A DNA stretch of 37,418 nt from an uncultured Selenomonadales bacterium (GTDB taxonomy: Bacteria > Bacillota > Negativicutes > Selenomonadales > Selenomonadaceae). Shown in pieces: positions 30,301 to 37,418 of this stretch (within the stretch, counting starts at the first letter, position 1; each line of letters begins with the position of its first letter). Under the pieces are notes generated by a model that worked only from the letters and a program-made list of their open reading frames with translations, searched no databases and was not told the origin of the DNA. The translations under genes were made by a program, and so were the position numbers. The DNA is taken from contig CAMUZU010000021.1 of NCBI GenBank assembly GCA_947165295.1, forward strand, positions 1-37,418, read 5' to 3'.

Positions 30301-33300
30301 ACGGCGACAACACGACAATCACGGGCGGCGCGGACAACGATTTAATCAGCCTCCAATCGGCAAGCAAGAACAACCGAATTCAATACGCGTCAGGCGACGG
30401 CAACGACACAATCAGCGGCTTCAACGCGACGGACACGCTCATAATCGGCGGCGGCACGGGCACTTACTCAACGCAAGTCAGCGGCTCGGACATCATTGTC
30501 ACAGTCGGCGAAGGCTCAATCGTCCTCAAAGGCGCGGCAAGTCTCTCAAGCGTCAACATCTCCGGCAAGGAAAGCATCAAGCCGATTGACCCCGACGATC
30601 CGAAATTAATCACGCTCACCGAAGACGCCGACACTTACAGCAACACCGTCCAAGGCGCGACGATTCTTGCGCTCGGCGGCAACGACAGAGTCACCAACAA
30701 GGCGGCCGACGTTTCAATTTCGGGCGGCGACGGCGACGACAGAGTTACATTGTCCGGCACGGGAAGCACTGTCGACGCGGGCGACGACAACGACGCTGTT
30801 ATCAATTCGTCGGCAAGCGTTTCAATCGACGGCGGCAACGGTGACGACTCAATCGACAGCATGGGTTTGTACTCGACGCTTGTCGGCGGCGACGGCAACG
30901 ACTCAATCCGCAACAAGACGGGCAACGGCACAATCCTTGCGGGCGCGGGCAACGATTCGATTGTCGCAATGGGCACAAACTACATTGACGCGGGCGCGGA
31001 CGACGACGAAGTCACGGTCTTTGCGGGCGGCAGGAACAGCACGGTTCTCAGCGGAGCGGGCGACGACTCAATCAACAACATTGCCGACAACGTCACATTT
31101 ATTCACAAGGCGGGCGACGGCTCCGACACAATCAGCGGCTTCAGGGCGAACAGCACGCTTTTGACCGACGGCGAGGCTTCGTTCCAAACTGTCGGCAATG
31201 ACGTTGTTGTTTCAATCGGCGACGACTCAATCTTACTCAAAGGCGCGGCAAGTCTTTCAAGCGTCAACGTCGACAACGAAGGCAACGGCGACGCTTACCT
31301 CAGGCTCGACGGCACGCAGGCGATTTACGGCACGGGCGACGAAGTTATCTTCACGATTTACGGCATCGGCGCGGGCGCGAAGTTGTCGGACTTCGTCATA
31401 AGCGGCAAGACCGTCACAATCAGTAAAGGCGCGCTCGACAAAGGCGAACTCTTCCTCGACAGCGACGAGTACACGCTCAAGTTTGCAAGCGACGTTCCGA
31501 CTTCCGCGACGAAAGTCAACGCGTCGTGGAGTGCTTTGACGGACGGCAAGGCGACGTTCACCGCGGCGGCTCTGTCCGATTATTACACGCTCGAAGACAA
31601 CAGCGTCACGTACAACGAAGGCGAAGGCGGCGAAAGCTTCACGCTCACGGGCATTAAATCCATTGCCGCGACTGCCGTTGAAGTCGACGAAGACACAAAG
31701 ACCGTCACGGTGAACGCGGCGGCTCTCGGCAACGACAATGTCACCTTCGACAGCGAAGACTTCACGTTGACTTTGGGCGACGACGTTGCTCAAGACCCCG
31801 GCGACGGCGACGCGAAGTTTATTTCCTTCGACGCGGGCACGGCGGTTTACGAAGTTACAAGCGGCAACGCTTATTACACGCTCGACGGCAACGAAATTTC
31901 CTTCACCTCCGCGGGCTCCACGACGCAGTTCACAATCAGCGGGCTTGCGGATAACTTGATGCTTGTCAACGGCACTCTCGGCGGTGTTGAAGTCCTGCGC
32001 GACGGCGACGAAGTCAAGTTCATCCTGTCGACATACGCGCTGAAGAATTCCAACGTCACGGTGACGGGAACCGGCGCGACTCTCGAACTCGGCGACGACG
32101 TTTTGCAGTCCGCTGAAACGATTGACGGCGCGTGGAGCGAAGTCACGGGCGGCAAGGCAACTTACTCGACGAACGGCAAGACGAAGTATTACACGCTCAG
32201 CGGCAACCAAATCGTTTATCACGCGGCGGTTGACGGCGACATCGAAATTGAACTTGCGGGGCTTGCTTCAACCGTCACAAGCGAAGACGGCGCGATTGAC
32301 GAGCTCAGCGTCAACGAAAACGCTTTGACAGTTTCGGGCAACATCGTCGACGGGAACCTCGTCGTCGTGCGCAACGAAAAGAATTTGTCGATTGACATTG
32401 GCGGCGACGTGGAAAACATTTCCGTCACGGGCACGGACGACGCGGACAACTTCAACGTCGCGGGCAAAAACGTCACGGTCATTGGCTCGGACGGCGACGA
32501 CGTTGTCGACATGCAAGGCAGCGGCGTCATTCAATACGCGTCGGGCGACGGTAACGACACGCTCAACCACTCGGACGAATACACGATTAAAATCACAAGC
32601 GGCACGGTCGGCAAGGCGACTGTCGACGGCGACGACGTGATTATCCCCGTTGACAAAGGCTCGCTCACGATTAAGGACGGCAGAGCGCAACCGATTAATC
32701 TTGTCGACGCGAAAGGCAACGCGACGGTTTTGGTTGTCGACGATCCAATCGGACGCTTCTTGACGTACAACGACGACGAAACTGCAGTAACCGTTGAGGC
32801 GGGATTCAACGCGGGCACAATCGGCGCGGGCGATTACTCCTCGACGGTCAAGACGATTGTTTCTTCGGCGGTTGAAGAACCGATTGAACTTTTCGGCAAC
32901 GACAAGGCGAACTTGATTATCGCCAACGACAACGCAAACACAATCCACGGCGGCAAGGGTGCCGACACGATTCACGGCGGACAAATTCTTTCGGGCGACG
33001 CGGGCAACGATGTCTTCGTTTACTCTCAAGGCGACGTGACAATAACCGATTACTCGACGGGCGACAAAGTTTCTCTCGACGGCGCGCAGATTTCCGACGT
33101 TCACATAAGCGGCGACGACATTGTCTTGAGCTTCGGCGACGAAAATTCTTTGACGATTCAAGATGCCTCGACGAAGAAAATTACTTTCGTCAACGACAAG
33201 ACCGCGACGCAATATCTCTTCGCGGACGGAGCGATTTTCAACTCGGGCAAGACCACCGCGACGCTCACCGCTTCGGCAAGCAAATTCAACGCGGGCAGTT

Positions 33301-35030
33301 ACACTTCACTCGCGACGATTGACGGCTCGAACGTCGACGGGCAACTTCAAATCGTCGGCAACGCGAAGGCGAACAAAATCTTCGCGGGCAACGGCGGCTC
33401 CACGCTCAACGGCGGCAAGGGCAACGACACGCTCACGGGCGGCGACGGCGCGGACGTCTTCGTTTACGAAAACAAGTCGGGCAACGACGTTATCGCGAAC
33501 TTCGGCGCGGACGACAAAATTTCTCTCGGCGCGGGCGCAAGTATCTCAAGCTTCAAGTTCAACGCGAAAGGCGACGTCACGTTTAAAGTCGGCAGCAACA
33601 ACCTCACCGTCAAAGACGTCGAAGGTCAAACGCTTACTTTCGTCGACGCGGCGGGCAACGAAACTTCCGCGACGTATGACACAGACAAAGTCATTCAAGG
33701 CGACGGCACAACTTTGACTTCCGCGTTCAAAGAAAAGACGTTCACCGCACCGACGGGCACCAAGATTGTTGACGCTTCGGACGTGTCGAAAAGTTTCGCG
33801 CTCAACGGCAACGACTCCGACAACGTCTTAATCGGCGGCAACGGCGTGCAAACTCTGCGCGGCGGCGACGGCAACGACACCTTGACGGGCGGCAAAGGCA
33901 ACGACGTTTTCATCTACGAACGCGGCGACGACACAATCACCGATTACGCGACGGGCGACAAAATTTCGTTGACTTCAGCGGTCAACTCTTTCCGCACGGA
34001 CGGCGATGATGTTATAATTGACTTCGCCGAAGGTTCGCTGACGATTCAAGACGCGGCGGGCAAGAAAGTAACGCTCATTGAAAACGGCAAGTCCTCGGTC
34101 AACATCTTCGCGGCGGGCGGCATTTTGAACACTGCGGGCACGGCGATAACTCTTGCCGCGTCGACACAAACGTACACCGCCGACAGCAAGGTCACGACGA
34201 TTGACGGCTCGAACGTCAACGGGCAACTTCAAATCGTCGGCAACACGAAGGCGAACAAAATCTTCGCGGGCAACGGCGGCTCCACACTCAGCGGCGGCAA
34301 AGGCACCGACACGCTCACGGGCGGCAACGGCTCGGACGTCTTCGTCTACGAAAACAAGTCGGGCAACAAAGTTATCCAAAGCTTCGGCGCGGGCGACAAG
34401 ATTTCAATCAGCGGCGCGACGGTCACGGACATTTACACTTCGGGCGATAAAACGATTGTCAAAGTCGGCAGCAACTCGATCACCGTCAAAGGCGCGGCGG
34501 ACGTTTCACTCGTCGACGACGACGGCGAAAAGAATTTCCGCAACGGTTTGCTTTACGGCGCGAACGGCTCGGTCACGGTTCCCGCTTCGTTCAAACAGAA
34601 GACGACCACGCCGCTTGAACTGTCCGCTGCACTCGTCGACGCGTCGGCGGACAAATATCCGCTCAACATGAAATCGACTTCGACGACGGGCGCATCAATT
34701 CACGGCGGCACGAAGAACGACACGCTCACCGGATCGGCGAAGAACGACACGCTTTACGGCGGCAAAGGCACCGACAGCTTGTGGGGCGGCGGCGGCGCGG
34801 ACACCTTCGTTTACGAAAAAGGCGACGGCAAAGATTTCATCTTCGGCTTCGGCAACGACGACTTGCTCGAAATTGTCGGCATGGGTCAGAAAGTCACCGG
34901 CACCTTCAACAAGGCGGGCGACACCTTCACCGTCAAGGCGGGCGCAACGACCGTCGCCGTGCTCAAAGACTTCAGCGCGACGACTTTCAACGTCACCGCA
35001 GACGGCACAAGTCACCAATTCAAAAAGTGA
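27336..35030 (+). CDS. Giant RTX-like calcium-binding repeat protein
   Basis: 2564 aa, dominated by glycine/aspartate nonapeptide repeats of the GGxGxDxhx type (GNDTIYN, GAGDDSI, GGKGNDTLTGG) that fold as Ca2+-binding beta rolls. No Sec signal is present, so secretion is expected through a type I system, which is not in the window. Residues 1 to about 1310 form six modules of about 215-245 aa, each closed by a cap like YASGDGNDTI-(D/S)GFN-xTDTL. Residues about 1315-1700 are a different beta-rich region of repeated 90-aa units (YTLxxNxVxYN ... TLTLGDDV). Residues about 1720-2564 return to RTX blocks with FVYENKSGNDVI caps. The C-terminus is TADGTSHQFKK. ATG 27336 has AAGGAG at 9 nt. Likely a surface or adhesion protein (inference). 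Confidence 0.9.
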   Translation: MGVINNSASNTIVTGTSGNDTIYNSPSQVTINAGAGDDSIYSRNYAFMNGDAGNDTITANYGGSINGGAGNDLINFNGYRGAVNGGTGNDTVISTATKGVLYRYASGDGDDVIFGFNSNDTLQITEGTYQTLISGDDFIVKVGNSSIVLKDVAADAWAKVRIVSSSGTFVWNDWSVMNGTDGNDTLKNVQPNTTVNGNAGNDSITNYGDSVTVNGNAGNDSITNYGDSVTVDGGAGDDKITLRGGALNKVYAGAGNDYIYDNYSNTFNSIDGGSGSDTIVSYTGSVDGGAGSDLITISGPATARGGTGNDTIYGVDKIGIFSANQNKRLYQYYAGDGNDIIFGYNENSSLKIRGEAYSTQRSGSDVIITVGDGSITLAGAATLSDLHISGYKVGDPDNPWLVTLTEDADTYSNTVEDATIAALAGNDRISNTVDNVSINAGADNDTVTNSGKNVTITTGAGNDSVRNYSSDSANISTGDGNDTVYNGAYGESATINTGNGNDFVYNGLYSSASKISLGAGNDTLVSDWGALLTISGGKGDDSIKLDVHSDRAVIEYASGDGNDTIDGFNPTDTLSLTGGAITGSVISGDDLILKVGTGSITLLNTRTVNVDGTILNPTSNEGTSAHDFLTNFDDNATMNGYGDSDKLGNTGNNVLINTGEGDNSVGNYGDRATIVTGDGNNTIYNDGMSSKIVAGSGNDSIHNGWTSATIDAGDGDDTIINNYISSLSGGDGNDVIIDDYGHYGSTINGGKGDDTIHAYSDWDGTTTFEYSDGDGNDVIYSFGKTDTLIIGNGTTDTYSRTTVGNDIIVQVGEGNITLKGAAYLPSVNIAGTKKAPVTPVNPKLIRLSERADTYENTLEGATIQALSGNDTVINYAAKVSVDGGAGDDVIGNAGSNVTLGGGEGNDWIENWDGNNVLIDGGNGNDLLLNNYNSDNGKNLTINGGAGDDSIQNMHDSVTVNAGDDNDLIENYAETFSVNGGKGSDTVRNYGDNTTITGGADNDLISLQSASKNNRIQYASGDGNDTISGFNATDTLIIGGGTGTYSTQVSGSDIIVTVGEGSIVLKGAASLSSVNISGKESIKPIDPDDPKLITLTEDADTYSNTVQGATILALGGNDRVTNKAADVSISGGDGDDRVTLSGTGSTVDAGDDNDAVINSSASVSIDGGNGDDSIDSMGLYSTLVGGDGNDSIRNKTGNGTILAGAGNDSIVAMGTNYIDAGADDDEVTVFAGGRNSTVLSGAGDDSINNIADNVTFIHKAGDGSDTISGFRANSTLLTDGEASFQTVGNDVVVSIGDDSILLKGAASLSSVNVDNEGNGDAYLRLDGTQAIYGTGDEVIFTIYGIGAGAKLSDFVISGKTVTISKGALDKGELFLDSDEYTLKFASDVPTSATKVNASWSALTDGKATFTAAALSDYYTLEDNSVTYNEGEGGESFTLTGIKSIAATAVEVDEDTKTVTVNAAALGNDNVTFDSEDFTLTLGDDVAQDPGDGDAKFISFDAGTAVYEVTSGNAYYTLDGNEISFTSAGSTTQFTISGLADNLMLVNGTLGGVEVLRDGDEVKFILSTYALKNSNVTVTGTGATLELGDDVLQSAETIDGAWSEVTGGKATYSTNGKTKYYTLSGNQIVYHAAVDGDIEIELAGLASTVTSEDGAIDELSVNENALTVSGNIVDGNLVVVRNEKNLSIDIGGDVENISVTGTDDADNFNVAGKNVTVIGSDGDDVVDMQGSGVIQYASGDGNDTLNHSDEYTIKITSGTVGKATVDGDDVIIPVDKGSLTIKDGRAQPINLVDAKGNATVLVVDDPIGRFLTYNDDETAVTVEAGFNAGTIGAGDYSSTVKTIVSSAVEEPIELFGNDKANLIIANDNANTIHGGKGADTIHGGQILSGDAGNDVFVYSQGDVTITDYSTGDKVSLDGAQISDVHISGDDIVLSFGDENSLTIQDASTKKITFVNDKTATQYLFADGAIFNSGKTTATLTASASKFNAGSYTSLATIDGSNVDGQLQIVGNAKANKIFAGNGGSTLNGGKGNDTLTGGDGADVFVYENKSGNDVIANFGADDKISLGAGASISSFKFNAKGDVTFKVGSNNLTVKDVEGQTLTFVDAAGNETSATYDTDKVIQGDGTTLTSAFKEKTFTAPTGTKIVDASDVSKSFALNGNDSDNVLIGGNGVQTLRGGDGNDTLTGGKGNDVFIYERGDDTITDYATGDKISLTSAVNSFRTDGDDVIIDFAEGSLTIQDAAGKKVTLIENGKSSVNIFAAGGILNTAGTAITLAASTQTYTADSKVTTIDGSNVNGQLQIVGNTKANKIFAGNGGSTLSGGKGTDTLTGGNGSDVFVYENKSGNKVIQSFGAGDKISISGATVTDIYTSGDKTIVKVGSNSITVKGAADVSLVDDDGEKNFRNGLLYGANGSVTVPASFKQKTTTPLELSAALVDASADKYPLNMKSTSTTGASIHGGTKNDTLTGSAKNDTLYGGKGTDSLWGGGGADTFVYEKGDGKDFIFGFGNDDLLEIVGMGQKVTGTFNKAGDTFTVKAGATTVAVLKDFSATTFNVTADGTSHQFKK
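27917..28024 (+). repeat. 54-bp in-frame tandem duplication
   Basis: An 18-residue unit (NGNAGNDSITNYGDSVTV) is present twice in succession with almost identical DNA (one base difference seen, C/T), unlike the more diverged neighbouring repeats. It marks a recent repeat expansion. Confidence 0.85.
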
Positions 35031-35047
35031 TTCGCCATACACAACTG

Positions 35048-35137
35048 AATATCGGGGAGCTTGCAAACAGGCTGAGAGGAAGTTGTTCACTTCGACCCGC
35101 AAACCTGATTCGGATAATGCCGACGTAGGAAACATAA
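35048..35137 (+). promoter_or_regulatory. TPP riboswitch (THI element)
   Basis: Shows the conserved thiamine-pyrophosphate aptamer blocks in order: CGGGGAGC, then GGCTGAGAGG, then GACCCGC, then ACCTGATTCGGATAATGCCGACGTAGGAA (positions 35104-35132). These are the pyrimidine-sensing helix with CUGAGA and the diphosphate-binding helix. It is followed by a terminator and by thiT-thiC, so high TPP should stop transcription of thiamine uptake and pyrimidine-moiety synthesis. Confidence 0.96.
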
Positions 35138-35150
35138 CTTGACACGCATT

Positions 35151-35185
35151 GAAGGCTTCCGAATTCGGGAGTCTTCTTTTCTTTT
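35151..35185 (+). terminator. Riboswitch-controlled terminator
   Basis: GAAGGCTTCC-gaattc-GGGAGTCTTC followed by TTTTCTTTT, 14 bp after the aptamer. It is the expected expression platform of the TPP riboswitch. Confidence 0.85.
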
Positions 35186-35202
35186 GCACGGAGGTGATTT
35201 TT

Positions 35203-35289
35203 ATGCGTGACAATTCGACGCGGCGATTGAGCGGAACTGTCGTCAAGCACTTTGAAAAGTTTTTGATTGGAGGCGATAACGTTGCTTGA
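35203..35289 (+). CDS. Possible 28-aa leader ORF before thiT
   Basis: ATG with a very good site (GGAGGTGA, 6 nt) opens a 28-codon frame (MRDNSTRRLSG ... FLIGGDNVA). It ends inside the first codons of thiT, overlapping by 8 nt. The frame contains the ribosome binding site of thiT (GGAGG). It may only feed ribosomes to thiT by coupling. No family is recognised, and it could be fortuitous. Confidence 0.4.
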   Translation: MRDNSTRRLSGTVVKHFEKFLIGGDNVA

Positions 35290-35905
35290 TATTCTTCGCG
35301 AAAACGTTTTGACGCTGTTGCAAAACCCGACAAGTCTTCTTGCATTGTTGGGCGTGCTGATTTTGATTGCGGCGGCAATTCAAGCGCGGCACGTCAAACT
35401 GTCGACAAGAATTCTGGTGAACGTCTCGTTGATGCTTGCGTTGGCGACGGTGTTGCACTTCCTGCGGCTGTATCATTTCCCGCAGGGCGGCTCCGTCACG
35501 CTCGGCGCAATGATTCCGCTGCTTATGATTTCGTTTCGATACGGCGCGGGCGTCGGGACGTTGGCGGGCTTTGCGTTCGGGCTGATAACCATCTTGCAAG
35601 ACCCGTTTATCGTGCATCCTGTGCAAGTTTTGTTCGATTACCCGTTGCCGTACATGTCGGCGGGCTTGGCGGGACTTTTTCCGCAACGAAAATTTTTAGG
35701 AACGATTTTGGCATTCGCGGGACGGTTCGCGTGTCATTTCGTGTCGGGCGTGATATTTTTCGCGTCGTATGCGCCCGAAGGAACTTCGCCGATAATTTAT
35801 TCGCTGACGGCAAACGCAATGTTGCTCGTGCCCGAAGCGTTGATCTGCTGCGCGATTTTGAAGTTCTTGCCCGTCGAAAGAATTCTGCCCGCCATGAAAG
35901 ATTGA
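35282..35905 (+). CDS. thiT: Thiamine transporter ThiT (ECF S component)
   Basis: Membrane substrate-binding subunit for thiamine of an energy-coupling-factor transporter; 207 aa, six membrane helices. ThiT signatures: [35 protein letters not shown] and [13 protein letters not shown]. It works with the shared EcfA/A'/T module, which is not in the window. The start is TTG 35282, with GGAGG at 8 nt; an in-frame TTG 15 nt earlier overlaps that site. It lies under the TPP riboswitch, with thiC 14 bp downstream. Confidence 0.93.
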   Translation: MLDILRENVLTLLQNPTSLLALLGVLILIAAAIQARHVKLSTRILVNVSLMLALATVLHFLRLYHFPQGGSVTLGAMIPLLMISFRYGAGVGTLAGFAFGLITILQDPFIVHPVQVLFDYPLPYMSAGLAGLFPQRKFLGTILAFAGRFACHFVSGVIFFASYAPEGTSPIIYSLTANAMLLVPEALICCAILKFLPVERILPAMKD

Positions 35906-35919
35906 GGAGGTCAACTAAT

Positions 35920-37227
35920 ATGTCAACACAAATGCAACTTGCCCGCGAAGGCAAAATCACCGACGCAATGAAACTCGTTGCCGCGAACGAAAAAATTCCC
36001 GCCGAACAAATTCGGTCGGGCGTCGCTTGTGGTCGGATTGCCATTTGCGCCAACGTCAATCACGCGAACTTGAAACCGTGCGGTGTCGGCGAAGGTTTGC
36101 GCACGAAAGTCAACGCGAATATCGGCACGTCAAGCACGTTCCCCGACATTGAGCCCGAATTGTTGAAACTTGCCGAAGCCGTCAAATGCGGCGCGGATTC
36201 CGTCATGGACTTGAGCACGGGCAACAATATCGACACGTCGCGGCGGGAAATTATTTCGCACTCGCCCGTTATGGTCGGCACCGTTCCGATTTATCAAGCG
36301 GCGGTCGAGGCGATTAAAAGTCACGGCGCGATTGTCGCAATGACCGAAGACGATTTACTCCGCACGATTGAAACGCAGGCAAAAGACGGCGCGGACTTCA
36401 TGACGCTCCACTGCGGCGTTACTCGTTCGGCGATTGAAAAACTTCGCACGCAACGTCGCGAAATGGACATCGTCAGTCGCGGCGGAAGTTTTATCGCGGG
36501 CTGGATTCTTCACAACGAACGCGAAAATCCGCTGTACGAACGCTTCGACGACATTTTGGACATCTGCGCGAAATACGACGTGACTGTCAGCTTGGGCGAC
36601 GGAATGCGACCCGGTTGCCTTGCCGACGCGACCGACAGAGCGCAGTTGACGGAGCTGATAACTTTGGGCGATTTGGTTGACCGTGCTTGGCGTCGCGGCG
36701 TTCAAGTCATGGTTGAAGGCCCCGGTCATGTGCCTTACGACCAGATTGCCGCGAACATGCAACTGCAGAAACGTCTTTGCCGAAACGCGCCGTTTTACGT
36801 GCTGGGGCCTCTCGTGACGGACATTGCGCCCGGTTACGACCACATCACTGCGGCTATCGGCGGGACTTTGGCAGCGACAAGCGGCGCGGATTTTCTGTGC
36901 TACGTCACGCCCGCCGAACATCTTTGCCTGCCGACGATTGACGACGTGCACGACGGAGTTATCGTCAGCCGAATTGCCGCACATGCCGCCGACATTGTCA
37001 AAGGTGTCAAAGGTGCCCGCGATTGGGATTTACAGATGGCTCGCGCACGCAAAGTTCTTGATTGGGACGCGCAGATTAACTTGGCGATTGACCCAGAACT
37101 TGCCCGAAAGAAACGCGGCGCACGCAACAAAGTCGACGAAGATGCCTGCTCCATGTGCGGCGATTATTGCGCGGTGAAACTCGTCGGCAAGTACTTCGAC
37201 GCGCCCGACTGTCCGTGCAACGATTGA
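35920..37227 (+). CDS. thiC: Phosphomethylpyrimidine synthase ThiC
   Basis: Radical-SAM enzyme converting aminoimidazole ribotide to HMP phosphate, the pyrimidine half of thiamine. 435 aa, the short form lacking the N-terminal extension of enterobacterial ThiC. The [4Fe-4S] motif C-x2-C-x4-C is at the C-terminus ([11 protein letters not shown]). Other blocks are [46 protein letters not shown] and [19 protein letters not shown] 35920 has GAGGAGG at about 8 nt. Same operon and riboswitch as thiT. Confidence 0.98.
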   Translation: MSTQMQLAREGKITDAMKLVAANEKIPAEQIRSGVACGRIAICANVNHANLKPCGVGEGLRTKVNANIGTSSTFPDIEPELLKLAEAVKCGADSVMDLSTGNNIDTSRREIISHSPVMVGTVPIYQAAVEAIKSHGAIVAMTEDDLLRTIETQAKDGADFMTLHCGVTRSAIEKLRTQRREMDIVSRGGSFIAGWILHNERENPLYERFDDILDICAKYDVTVSLGDGMRPGCLADATDRAQLTELITLGDLVDRAWRRGVQVMVEGPGHVPYDQIAANMQLQKRLCRNAPFYVLGPLVTDIAPGYDHITAAIGGTLAATSGADFLCYVTPAEHLCLPTIDDVHDGVIVSRIAAHAADIVKGVKGARDWDLQMARARKVLDWDAQINLAIDPELARKKRGARNKVDEDACSMCGDYCAVKLVGKYFDAPDCPCND

Positions 37228-37351
37228 AAGCGTACGAAAACTTTTCGGCAGTCAACAATTCGCCGAGCATGTCGTTGGCGGCGTCCTTGTGCGACGGGTC
37301 AAACTGCGCGAGCCGCTCAAGTTGAATCAACATTTGATAAACCTTCAACAT
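37076..37351 (-). CDS. Unidentified small gene overlapping the thiC 3' end
   Basis: Frame of 91 codons whose ATG overlaps the stop of the upstream frame (TGATG), with GGAG 10 nt before it. The first about 42 residues ([20 protein letters not shown]...[11 protein letters not shown]) look like a real protein, with the codon choice of this genome. From about 37227 on, the frame runs antisense to thiC and becomes Arg-rich and unnatural. The original 3' end may have been lost next to thiC. Function unknown. Confidence 0.45.
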   Translation of the reverse strand: MLKVYQMLIQLERLAQFDPSHKDAANDMLGELLTAEKFSYAFNRCTDSRARRSTCRRVSPRNNRRTWSRHLRRLCCVRRVSFGQVLGQSPS

Positions 37352-37418
37352 CAAAAACAGTCTCCGCAAGAAAAGTCACGCGCCCGAATCAAAATGTTCA
37401 GATCGAAGCCGAAGTACT
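37351..37418 (-). CDS. C-terminal end of an unidentified protein
   Basis: The last 21 codons of a minus-strand frame entering from outside the window (YFGFDLNILIRARDFSCGDC, then F and stop). The TGA overlaps the next ATG, which is typical of operon partners. Too short to classify. Confidence 0.45.
   Translation of the reverse strand, partial: YFGFDLNILIRARDFSCGDCF

Noticed and set aside
29511-32222. Long antisense and alternate-frame open frames inside the repeat protein, including 321 codons at 31257-32222
   Set aside because: The gene is rich in GGC/GAC/AAC codons, which leaves the other frames free of stop codons. No ribosome binding sites or family signatures are present in them.
1-37418. 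tRNA and rRNA genes
   Set aside because: I looked for T-loop (GGTTCGAATCC-like) and rRNA core sequences on both strands and found none.

Overview
The window looks like a chromosomal stretch from an anaerobic Firmicute with a Gram-negative type envelope, most likely class Negativicutes (Selenomonadaceae-like). The grounds are a Firmicute-type TPP riboswitch/ThiT arrangement and strong AGGAGG ribosome binding sites, alongside a short phosphatidylserine decarboxylase pathway, several double-glycine leader peptides and a giant Ca-binding repeat protein. This placement is inference; no rRNA or other marker that would settle it is present. Most genes are on the minus strand. TTG and GTG starts are common (aspS, rpsT, putP, thiT, potC, the MATE gene).

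Layout. 1-4.2 kb: 3'-truncated aspS, then a spermidine/putrescine importer potA-potB-potC without potD. 4.2-8.7 kb: a minus-strand cluster of a MATE transporter with a C-terminal ATPase-like domain, a stand-alone NRPS-type condensation domain, an MFS exporter and a 62-aa double-glycine leader peptide. 8.8-11.1 kb: a GLUG-motif remnant, pyk, a repeat-rich gap and a second leader-like peptide. 11.2-15.5 kb: htpX (plus strand), then a GT2 glycosyltransferase, pssA, psd and a TagA/WecG-type transferase (envelope lipid and glycan). 15.5-18.7 kb: glmS, followed without a gap by dpnC (DpnI-type, cleaves methylated GATC), dpnD, and a decayed fragment of a DpnII-type endonuclease (cleaves unmethylated GATC). 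19-21.8 kb: rpsT, a lipoprotein, putP. 21.9-22.3 kb: a compact region with the architecture of a type I toxin-antitoxin locus. 22.3-26.7 kb: nagA, then a minus-strand operon of rng (short form), a NeuD-like acyltransferase and rsmB. 26.8-35.0 kb: a third double-glycine leader protein and a 2564-aa RTX-like repeat protein. 35.0-37.2 kb: TPP riboswitch, thiT, thiC. 37.1-37.4 kb: ends of two unrecognised minus-strand genes.

Themes. (1) The dpn locus appears to preserve a switch between restriction systems of opposite specificity. (2) The putP-nagA gap encodes a 24-aa hydrophobic peptide with a sequestered Shine-Dalgarno sequence, and an antisense RNA driven by a perfect-consensus promoter. (3) Two families of palindromic intergenic repeats recur across the window; one supplies the nagA stop codon. 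(4) Two genes have duplicated copies of their own 3' ends lying just downstream. (5) Three unlinked leader-type peptides carry double-glycine-like motifs, with no cognate processing transporter in the window.
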